Shown here in pieces: positions 1 through 6,110 of a stretch of DNA of 13,428 nucleotides (positions within the stretch are counted from its first letter, which is position 1; each line of letters begins with the position of its first letter). The DNA comes from an uncultured Pseudomonadota bacterium (lineage in GTDB: Bacteria > Pseudomonadota > Gammaproteobacteria > Methylococcales > Methylomonadaceae): NCBI GenBank assembly GCA_903953455.1, contig CAJBJW010000199.1, positions 1 to 13,428 of the forward strand, given 5' to 3'. A program made the translations under genes and the position numbers. The notes under the pieces were generated by a model. The model was not told the origin of the DNA. It made no database searches and saw nothing but the letters and a program-made list of their open reading frames with translations.

Positions 1-903
1 ATTGAAGATGAAGCAGAAGATAAAGAAGCGATTGCCATTGCGGTGGTTGGACGACCCAATGTAGGTAAATCGACGTTAGTTAATCGGTTGCTCGGTGAAG
101 AGCGTATGGTGGTTTTCGATGAAGCGGGTACCACACGCGACAGCATTTATATTCCTTTTGTGCGTGATGGTAGAAAATTTACGTTAATTGATACGGCTGG
201 TATGCGTCGTCGCTCGCGCATTGGCGAAGTTATTGAAAAATTCAGTGTCTTAAAAGCACTTCAAGCTGTTGAAAAAGCGAATGTGGTCATCTACCTTATA
301 GACGCACGTGAAGGCGTGACCGATCAAGATGCGCATTTGCTAGGCCTGGTTTTAGAAGCAGGTAGAGCGCTTATTATTGGTCTTAACAAATGGGATGGTA
401 TAAGCACTGAGCAGAAAAATACCATCAATCGTCAACTTGATATCAAACTGACGTTTGTTGAATTTGCTGAAAAACATCAAATATCAGCCTTGCATGGAAA
501 TGGTGTTGGTAAAATGTTTGATATGGTGCAAAGTTTATATGAAGCAGCGATGCTTGATATGTCAACGCCCAATTTAACACGTATGCTCAAAGAAGCGCTT
601 TCCGCGCATCAACCACCCATGGTGAATGGACGTCGCATTAAGCTCAAATATGCGCATCAAGGTGGACGTAATCCGCCTATTGTTGTCGTCCATGGTGCAC
701 AAACAGACGTATTGCCTGAATCATATAAGCGTTATTTAATTAACTATTATCGCACTGCAATGAATTTAAGCGGTACGCCAATTAAAATTGTGTTTAAATC
801 ACCCGTTAATCCTTTCCATGGCTTGAAAACAAAGCAAACAGAATGGGAAGTCAAAAAACGTGAACGTTTAACACGTCGCGCTAAAGCAAAATCTCAGCAA
901 TAG
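1..903 (+). CDS. der: Ribosome-assembly GTPase Der (EngA), 3' part
   Basis: Der is an essential tandem-G-domain GTPase that acts in maturation of the 50S ribosomal subunit. The reading frame is open from base 1, so the gene starts upstream; 300 C-terminal residues are visible of a usual 460-490. The fragment opens with an acidic linker (IEDEAEDKEA), as expected between the two G domains. The complete second G domain follows: G1 GRPNVGKST at fragment residues 17-25, the GTTRDS switch I region, G3 DTAG at 64-67, G4 NKWD at 129-132 and a G5-type SAL near 162. The rest matches the KH-like C-terminal domain, including IKLKYAHQGG and the PIKIVFKSPVNPF stretch, with a basic tail. A GTG at 43 is not the true start because coding sequence continues upstream of it. 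It ends 4 nt before the convergent mutL stop. Identification is secure; the first G domain and promoter cannot be seen. Confidence 0.97.
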   Translation: MEDEAEDKEAIAIAVVGRPNVGKSTLVNRLLGEERMVVFDEAGTTRDSIYIPFVRDGRKFTLIDTAGMRRRSRIGEVIEKFSVLKALQAVEKANVVIYLIDAREGVTDQDAHLLGLVLEAGRALIIGLNKWDGISTEQKNTINRQLDIKLTFVEFAEKHQISALHGNGVGKMFDMVQSLYEAAMLDMSTPNLTRMLKEALSAHQPPMVNGRRIKLKYAHQGGRNPPIVVVHGAQTDVLPESYKRYLINYYRTAMNLSGTPIKIVFKSPVNPFHGLKTKQTEWEVKKRERLTRRAKAKSQQ

Positions 904-907
904 TAAA

Positions 908-2731
908 TTATTGTCCACGCATGAAAAATTTATCTAATTCTTGCGTGGATAGTGCAACCCAAGTTGGGCGACCATGATTACATTGCCCTCCACGCTCAGT
1001 TATTTCTAAATCGCGCAGCAGCGCGTTCATTTCATCAAGCGTTAATACCCGATGCGCTCTTACTGAGCCATAACACGCCATTTTTGCGAGTACATCGTTA
1101 TATTCACTTTGAATTCGATAACTTTCTTGATGCGCAATGAAATCCGCTAAAACATCTCGTACTAACTGTTCACCATCCGCTTTATTTAACAAAGCGGGTT
1201 GTGCACGCAATAAAAGGGTGTCAGGTGAAATACGATCTAACTCAAATCCTAGTTGAGCAAAAAAATCGATTGATTTTTCGGCTAATTCAGCTTCAAAGGG
1301 CATCACCGTCATTTTAATAGGTAGCAGTAATGGTTGCATCGCAATACTGCCAGCAGCATATTGCTGTTTCAAACGCTCAAATGTAATGCGCTCGTGTGCT
1401 GCATGCGTATCGACAAGCACCATCCCAGAGGGTGTTTCAGCGAGAATATAAATACCATGTAAATGAGCGACTGCGTAGCCTAATACAGGTAAATCTGTGG
1501 CGGTATTTGGCTGTGCAGGTATTCTAGTTGGTGAGTTTGACGAGTAAAGCGTTTGATATACCTGTTCGGGTGTGTTTGACGCTAAAGGTAAAGGTTTTTG
1601 TGTCAGATAAGGGAGAGAAGAGTGTGGTTTTTCATTATTTGAATTTGTCGTTTCTTGCAATGTTTGCATTGATGGAAACGAGTTATTTTCTGTGTGAGCA
1701 GATGACGGAAGGTTTGCATACGTGGGTATTGTGCGAACATTGGCGAGAGTTCTCTGTAAACAAGATAAGACAAATCCATGAATGGCACGGCTATCTCGAA
1801 AACGCACTTCTGATTTTGCGGGGTGAGCGTTAACGTCTACTTCACTGGGATCTAGCGTTAAATACAATGCAAAAAGTGCATGTCGTCCATGATATAGCAC
1901 ATCAGAGTAAGCCTGTTTAATTGCGTGAGAAACGGATTTATCCTTTACTAATCGACCGTTAACATAAAAAAATTGCATATCCGCTTGGCTACGCGAAAAA
2001 GTCGGGACGCTTACCCAACCGCGGAGTGCAAGTCCTGACACTTCAAAATCAAGATGCAGTGCATTATTAATAAAATCATCACTGAAAATGGCTGCGACTC
2101 GATTTTCTTCTTGCTCTAATGTCAGTGCGGGTTTGAGATTTAAAATTTCTTTTTGTGCGTGAAATAGCGAAAACCCAAACGTAAAACGACTTAATGCCAT
2201 GCGTTTGACAATGGTTTCAATGTGTCCGAATTCAGTTTTTTCACTTTTGAGAAATTTTCGGCGAGCAGGGGTGTTATAAAATAAGTCACACACCTCTACG
2301 GTTGTCCCTTTTTTATGCGGGGCAGGTTGAATGTCAAAAAAGGATTCAGCTCCATCGCTGCAAACTGCCCAGCCATGCGAATCATCATTGCAACGTGAAG
2401 TTAATGTAAGTTTTGCTACTGAACTGATACTTGCCAGTGCTTCACCACGAAACCCCATGCTTTTTACATGTTCCAAATCATCAAGATTGCAAATTTTACT
2501 CGTAGCATGACGCGATAAGGCGAGAGATAAATCATCCTTTTCAATGCCACTGCCATTGTCACAAATACGGATAAGACGCATTCCGCCTTGTTCGATATGA
2601 ATTGTTAATTGCGTTGCGTTGGCATCAAAGCAGTTCTCAAGTAACTCTTTGACAATTGACGCTGGGCGATCAATGACCTCGCCTGCGGCAATTTGATTAA
2701 TGAGTTGTTGAGGTAGAACACGAATAGACAT
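908..2731 (-). CDS. mutL: DNA mismatch repair protein MutL
   Basis: MutL is the GHKL-ATPase matchmaker that couples MutS mismatch recognition to strand incision and UvrD unwinding. The 607-residue length is typical. The N-terminal ATPase shows motif I ENCFDANA (residues 32-39, with E29 as the candidate general base), motif II DNGSGI (58-63), ATSKI (76-80) and GFRGEAL (93-99). VDVNAHPAKSEVRF (298-311) closes the transducer domain. Residues about 331-412 are a Ser/Thr/Asn/Pro-rich linker. The C-terminal dimerisation domain carries DTHAAHERITFE (441-452), ACYGSVRAH (552-560) and CNHGRPTW (584-591), close to the motif set of endonuclease-type MutL, with Thr where Gln is usual. The start is fixed by the conserved MSIRVLPQQLINQIAAGEVI-like beginning, although no clear Shine-Dalgarno precedes it. 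It is last in the tsaE-amiB-mutL block, 50 nt after amiB. Confidence 0.98.
   Translation of the reverse strand: MSIRVLPQQLINQIAAGEVIDRPASIVKELLENCFDANATQLTIHIEQGGMRLIRICDNGSGIEKDDLSLALSRHATSKICNLDDLEHVKSMGFRGEALASISSVAKLTLTSRCNDDSHGWAVCSDGAESFFDIQPAPHKKGTTVEVCDLFYNTPARRKFLKSEKTEFGHIETIVKRMALSRFTFGFSLFHAQKEILNLKPALTLEQEENRVAAIFSDDFINNALHLDFEVSGLALRGWVSVPTFSRSQADMQFFYVNGRLVKDKSVSHAIKQAYSDVLYHGRHALFALYLTLDPSEVDVNAHPAKSEVRFRDSRAIHGFVLSCLQRTLANVRTIPTYANLPSSAHTENNSFPSMQTLQETTNSNNEKPHSSLPYLTQKPLPLASNTPEQVYQTLYSSNSPTRIPAQPNTATDLPVLGYAVAHLHGIYILAETPSGMVLVDTHAAHERITFERLKQQYAAGSIAMQPLLLPIKMTVMPFEAELAEKSIDFFAQLGFELDRISPDTLLLRAQPALLNKADGEQLVRDVLADFIAHQESYRIQSEYNDVLAKMACYGSVRAHRVLTLDEMNALLRDLEITERGGQCNHGRPTWVALSTQELDKFFMRGQ
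914..949. other. 8-bp inverted repeat at der/mutL convergent junction
   Basis: TCCACGCA (914-921) and TGCGTGGA (942-949) are perfect inverted copies separated by 20 nt. Outside the core, G913-T950 and T912-A951 could extend the stem. It lies 10 nt past the der stop and inside the last codons of mutL. It could slow or end der transcription, but there is no T-run on the plus side, so it is not a canonical intrinsic terminator. It may simply be coding sequence. Confidence 0.35.
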
Positions 2732-2746
2732 GATTAAAATACAATG

Positions 2747-2766
2747 TGGGCGCGGGTGAACGCCCA
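2747..2766 (-). promoter_or_regulatory. Intercistronic hairpin in front of mutL
   Basis: TGGGCG and CGCCCA form a perfect 6-bp GC-rich stem with an 8-nt loop in the 50-nt amiB-mutL gap, 15 nt ahead of the mutL start codon. The minus-strand transcript continues with only a short ATTTT several bases later, so termination would be weak. An attenuating or RNA-processing role is inference only. Confidence 0.35.
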
Positions 2767-2781
2767 GGATAAATAAGGAAT

Positions 2782-4110
2782 TTAGAGTAATGCGATGCGC
2801 TGATCATTACTGGGTTGTTTCATGTAACTATTAATACCTTTCAAAATAGCAGTGGCTAATTTAAGTTGATGACCTGAACTAAGTAGTTTCAATTCTTCCG
2901 TTGGATTTGAAATAAACGCGGTTTCAACTAAAATAGACGGAATATCAGGTGATTTGAGTACCGCAAAACCTGCTTTTTGCACGGCTTCAAAATGTAATTC
3001 TGAAACGCTCTCAAAACTATGAAGTACTTTATTTGCGAGTAATACACTTGCTTCTTGCGTTGCACTTTGCGATAAATCAAGTAACACATTGGTAAGCGAG
3101 TTTTCTTCATCATTGATTTGTTCACCTTCCACTAAATCGGCTGCATTCTCGCTATGTGCATGCCAATAAGCGGATTCACTACTTGCGCCACTTGTGGAAA
3201 GCGCATAAACAGAAGCACCTTTTACACCAGAATCTTTGATCGCATCTGCATGAACAGAAATAAAGACGTCTGCTTTTGCCGCGCGAGCAATATCCATCCG
3301 TTTACGCAAACCCACATAGTAATCGCCTTGTCTAATCATGACGGCTTTCATGCTAGTTTGTGCATTAACAAGTGCTTCTAATTTTTTAGCAATAGAAAAT
3401 ACGACATCTTTTTCATAAGTGCCGTTTGGACCTTGTGCGCCTGAATCATTTCCACCATGCCCAGCGTCAATGGCAACAATAAAAGTTTTAGTTATTTTTT
3501 CTTTGATGGTTTGTTTATTTTGAACTTCAACTAATTTTTCAGGTGCTTTTTTGACTTCGACTTGTGTGGGTGGAATGATTGCTTTTGCAACTGGAGGTAA
3601 TGTTTTTGATGTGGTTTTTTCAGTGGTTTGAGCTATTGCAGGGACAGGTTGTTTAATAATGGCTTTTTGTTCAATGTCAGTTTTGGCAACTTGTGAACTA
3701 ATGCCTTTATCGAGCAATTCAACAATAAACCGATTTGTTCCTAAAATATCCGTTCGAAGTGTGGTTGTTTTGGTGGAAAGTGGTTTTTTTAGGTCAATGA
3801 CAATACGTAAATCGCTACCATTGCGCATTCCAACACGGATACTTGAAAAAAGAGGGTGTGACGCGGGTGGTTGTTCAAGTTCCTTCACTGCAACTGCATT
3901 AGGTAAATCAATAACGAGGCGAGAGGGATTGTCAAAAAATTGTATCTTATTTTGGCTCGCTGCCGCATTCACGTCAAAGGTGATGCGAGATTGATCAGGG
4001 GTGTTCCAGTAACGCAAAGAGTTTACACGCAACGCATCTTGAGCTTGTGCTAATGACATTCCGCCATACAAGCTTAATAAAATACTGAATAATTTCAAAT
4101 AACAACGCAT
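2782..4110 (-). CDS. amiB: Periplasmic N-acetylmuramoyl-L-alanine amidase, AmiB/AmiC type
   Basis: This zinc amidase cleaves the bond between MurNAc and the stem peptide, splitting septal peptidoglycan during daughter-cell separation; the family is activated by LytM proteins (EnvC/NlpD) in the periplasm. Residues 1-23 look like a Sec signal peptide (basic start, hydrophobic core, AQA before the mature QDALRV). An AMIN domain covers about 26-132, followed by a Lys/Thr/Pro/Ala-rich linker (about 135-208). The Amidase_3 domain covers about 210-430. Likely Zn ligands are H218 (DAGHGG), E233 (YEKD) and H287 (SVHAD), and E396 (VETAF) is the catalytic Glu. The segment at about 330-365 (INDEENSLTNVLLDL) matches the autoinhibitory helix region. 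There is no C-terminal LysM, unlike E. coli AmiB, so the architecture is AmiC-like; the symbol follows the tsaE-amiB-mutL gene order. AGGA about 8 nt upstream supports the start. Confidence 0.93.
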   Translation of the reverse strand: MRCYLKLFSILLSLYGGMSLAQAQDALRVNSLRYWNTPDQSRITFDVNAAASQNKIQFFDNPSRLVIDLPNAVAVKELEQPPASHPLFSSIRVGMRNGSDLRIVIDLKKPLSTKTTTLRTDILGTNRFIVELLDKGISSQVAKTDIEQKAIIKQPVPAIAQTTEKTTSKTLPPVAKAIIPPTQVEVKKAPEKLVEVQNKQTIKEKITKTFIVAIDAGHGGNDSGAQGPNGTYEKDVVFSIAKKLEALVNAQTSMKAVMIRQGDYYVGLRKRMDIARAAKADVFISVHADAIKDSGVKGASVYALSTSGASSESAYWHAHSENAADLVEGEQINDEENSLTNVLLDLSQSATQEASVLLANKVLHSFESVSELHFEAVQKAGFAVLKSPDIPSILVETAFISNPTEELKLLSSGHQLKLATAILKGINSYMKQPSNDQRIALL

Positions 4111-4143
4111 ACCCTGTCCTACGAAGTAATAATATGGTTTAGA

Positions 4144-4617
4144 TTATACCAGTATGTTATTGTTTTTACACGCCCGCATTAAAAAATTATTTGGAATTTC
4201 AATCCCGCTAATTTGTATTAATCGCCCATCGTTTTGATGGCTAAGTGTTATGTTTATATCTGCCTGAGGCAGCACACCTTTGCCTTTACATGGCCATTCA
4301 ATTAAACAGAGCGCTGATTGCATTAAATAGTCATCAATGCCTATCCACTCTAATTCTTGTGGGTCTGCGAGGCGATAAAGGTCAAAATGAAAAATTTTCC
4401 GATGGTGTGCGCTATATTCTTCAATCACCGCATACGTTGGACTTTTTATGGTGCCAGTGACACCTGCACTTCGAAGTAATCCGCGTACTAATGTGGTTTT
4501 ACCCGCTCCCAATTCACCGTAAAGAAAAATGAGCGATTTTTCGGGTAAATAGGGCAATAAGGCCGCGCCAAACTGCTCAGTGGCAGCGGTGTCATCTAAA
4601 TGAAATTCATTGATCAT
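4144..4617 (-). CDS. tsaE: tRNA t6A biosynthesis ATPase TsaE
   Basis: TsaE is the small P-loop ATPase that drives cycling of the TsaB-TsaD complex during N6-threonylcarbamoyladenosine (t6A) formation at A37 of ANN-decoding tRNAs. At 157 residues it has the family's usual size. Seen in the sequence are Walker A GELGAGKTT (34-42), the SPTY switch region (59-62), HFDLYRL (77-83), EWIGIDDYL (90-98) and LIEWP (105-109), all TsaE hallmarks. It starts 8 nt after the panD stop and ends 33 nt before amiB, so it is almost certainly cotranscribed with both. No strong Shine-Dalgarno precedes the ATG, so translation may be coupled to panD. The partner tsaD is on the other strand about 6 kb away. Confidence 0.97.
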   Translation of the reverse strand: MINEFHLDDTAATEQFGAALLPYLPEKSLIFLYGELGAGKTTLVRGLLRSAGVTGTIKSPTYAVIEEYSAHHRKIFHFDLYRLADPQELEWIGIDDYLMQSALCLIEWPCKGKGVLPQADINITLSHQNDGRLIQISGIEIPNNFLMRACKNNNILV

Positions 4618-4625
4618 TACGAATG

Positions 4626-5006
4626 CTAATTATTTTGAACGGGGATTTGTGTTGCAGTTCGAATAACGTAGTTTTGCGTATCAAAATAAACTAAAGTAGG
4701 GTGATGAATGTCGGCTTCTTGCGCGGTAAACTGGGCGTAAGTGCAAATAATTAGTAAATCACCGACACAAGCAAGTCTTGCCGCTGCACCATTAACTGAA
4801 AATGTTCTTGAACCTGCCTGTGCTCGAATAGCGTAGGTTGTGAAACGCTCACCATTATTTACATTATAAATTTGAATTTGTTCGTACTCTCGAATACCCG
4901 CTAAATCGAGGATATCACTATCAATAGCACAAGATCCCTCATAACCGAGTTCAGAATGGGTGACACTTGCACGATGGAGTTTTGCGTTAAGCAGGGTAAT
5001 TTGCAT
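4626..5006 (-). CDS. panD: Aspartate 1-decarboxylase PanD
   Basis: PanD decarboxylates L-aspartate to beta-alanine, the precursor joined to pantoate to make pantothenate and then coenzyme A. It is a cytoplasmic pyruvoyl enzyme made as a proenzyme. The self-cleavage site is clear: G24-S25 within GYEGSCAID, where Ser25 becomes the pyruvoyl group. K9, R54, Y58 and N72 (VNGAAARL) occupy the positions of known active-site residues. The 126-residue length is normal. It heads the tsaE-amiB-mutL block, preceded by 124 nt containing a candidate promoter. The ATG lacks an obvious Shine-Dalgarno. No panB or panC is in the window. Confidence 0.97.
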   Translation of the reverse strand: MQITLLNAKLHRASVTHSELGYEGSCAIDSDILDLAGIREYEQIQIYNVNNGERFTTYAIRAQAGSRTFSVNGAAARLACVGDLLIICTYAQFTAQEADIHHPTLVYFDTQNYVIRTATQIPVQNN

Positions 5007-5043
5007 GTATGACTATGTTAAAAAAGTGGTTAAAAATAGTGTA

Positions 5044-5072
5044 ATTATCTATGAATTGCGCACTAGGTTCAA
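5044..5072 (-). promoter_or_regulatory. Candidate sigma70 promoter for panD-tsaE-amiB-mutL
   Basis: On the minus strand TTGAAC (5072-5067) is separated by exactly 17 nt from GATAAT (5049-5044), a 4/6 and a 5/6 match to the -35 and -10 consensus. Transcription would start near 5037, giving a leader of about 30 nt before the panD ATG. This lies in the only gap longer than 100 nt in the minus-strand gene run, which supports a new transcription unit here. Confidence 0.55.
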
Positions 5073-5130
5073 TTTTAGCAACAAAAAATCACCTTCATGC
5101 AATCAGTATGAGCATAAATTCCATAAAAAT

Positions 5131-6090
5131 TTATACACCGTAAAATGATTTGTACCATTGTACAAACTTTTCAAGACCTTCATCCAATGATGTTTTTGGA
5201 CTGTAATTAAAGTCACGTTTCATGCCATCCATATCAGCATAAGTGTCTTGTACGTCGCCCGCTTGCATGGGAAGTAAGCTTTTAACGGCCGTTGTGCCTA
5301 AGTACTTTTCAAGTGTTTCCACAAAAGTCAGTAATTGTTCAGGCTGACTGTTGCCAATATTGTAGAGACGGTAATTTTCAGTTGGCGGTGTATCGACGAC
5401 GCACATAATACCTTCGATAATATCATCAATATAAGTAAAATCACGTTGATGATTGCCATAATTAAATAAATCAATAGGCTTGTTGGCTAAAATTTGGCGC
5501 GTAAAAATAAATGGCGACATATCGGGGCGTCCCCATTCACCGTAAACAGTAAAAAAACGCAGTCCTGTCGTTGCAAAGCCATACAAATGCGAATAGCTAT
5601 GTGCCATTAACTCGTTAGCTTTTTTAGTTGCCGCATAAAGAGAAACAGGATGATCAACATGATCACTGGTCGAGAAAGGCAGTTTTGTATTGGCACCGTA
5701 AACAGAGCTCGATGACGCATAAACTAAATGCTCAACATTTTGCTGGCGACATCCTTCCAAAATGGTTAAAAATCCCACTAAATTGGATTGTGCGTAAACA
5801 TGCGGATTTGTAATTGAAAAACGTACACCCGCCTGCGCGGCTAAATGCACCACACGTTGAAATTTTTCTTTTGCAAATAAGGACTCGATAGCCTCATTAT
5901 TTGCGATATCGCATTCAAAAAACGTAAAATTTTTGTGAGGTAGTAGGCGGGTTAAACGGGCTTTTTTTAAATGAATGTCGTAATAATCATTCAGATTATC
6001 CACGCCCACGACATCGTCTCCACGTTCAAGTAAACGTAAACTTAACGCCGCGCCAATAAACCCCGCCGCGCCAGTCACTAAAATTTTCAT
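5131..6090 (-). CDS. NAD-dependent sugar epimerase, UDP-glucuronate 4-epimerase-like
   Basis: An extended short-chain dehydrogenase/reductase that probably interconverts UDP-glucuronate and UDP-galacturonate for surface polysaccharide or LPS. The Rossmann motif GAAGFIG is at residues 7-13, with the NAD-ribose Asp in GVDNLNDYYD (29-38). HLAAQAGVRFS (82-92) and the SSSSVYG segment (126-132) supply the usual catalytic Ser/Thr region, and Y152 and K156 form YxxxK in SLYAATKKANE. TVYGEWGRPDMSPF (181-194) and NHQRDFTYIDDI (213-224) are typical of the GAE/CapI group. Length 319 is slightly short of the usual 330-340 for that group. AGGAA about 10 nt upstream supports the start. It follows aas by 20 nt. 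The SDR epimerase assignment is firm; UDP-GlcA specificity is inferred from motif resemblance, and a UDP-GlcNAcA or dehydratase role is not excluded. Confidence 0.88.
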   Translation of the reverse strand: MKILVTGAAGFIGAALSLRLLERGDDVVGVDNLNDYYDIHLKKARLTRLLPHKNFTFFECDIANNEAIESLFAKEKFQRVVHLAAQAGVRFSITNPHVYAQSNLVGFLTILEGCRQQNVEHLVYASSSSVYGANTKLPFSTSDHVDHPVSLYAATKKANELMAHSYSHLYGFATTGLRFFTVYGEWGRPDMSPFIFTRQILANKPIDLFNYGNHQRDFTYIDDIIEGIMCVVDTPPTENYRLYNIGNSQPEQLLTFVETLEKYLGTTAVKSLLPMQAGDVQDTYADMDGMKRDFNYSPKTSLDEGLEKFVQWYKSFYGV

Positions 6091-6110
6091 GTGTCTTTTT
6101 TCCTATTTAT

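Noticed and set aside
43..45. GTG at 43 as the start of a short Der-like GTPase
   Set aside because: The frame is open to base 1 with typical inter-domain acidic linker residues, and the GTG falls in the first beta strand of the second G domain, so it is an internal Val codon.
1528..1833. 101-codon plus-strand open frame
   Set aside because: It lies wholly antisense to the MutL linker and transducer region, has no recognisable motif, and is explained by the opposite coding strand.
3659..3994. 111-codon plus-strand open frame
   Set aside because: It is antisense to the AMIN domain of the amidase, with Ser/Arg-rich shadow composition and no family resemblance.
5073..5130. Possible intrinsic terminator after the epimerase, because the minus strand has a T-rich run (GATTTTTTG)
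   Set aside because: No stable stem precedes the T-run; only weak 4-bp pairings could be found.
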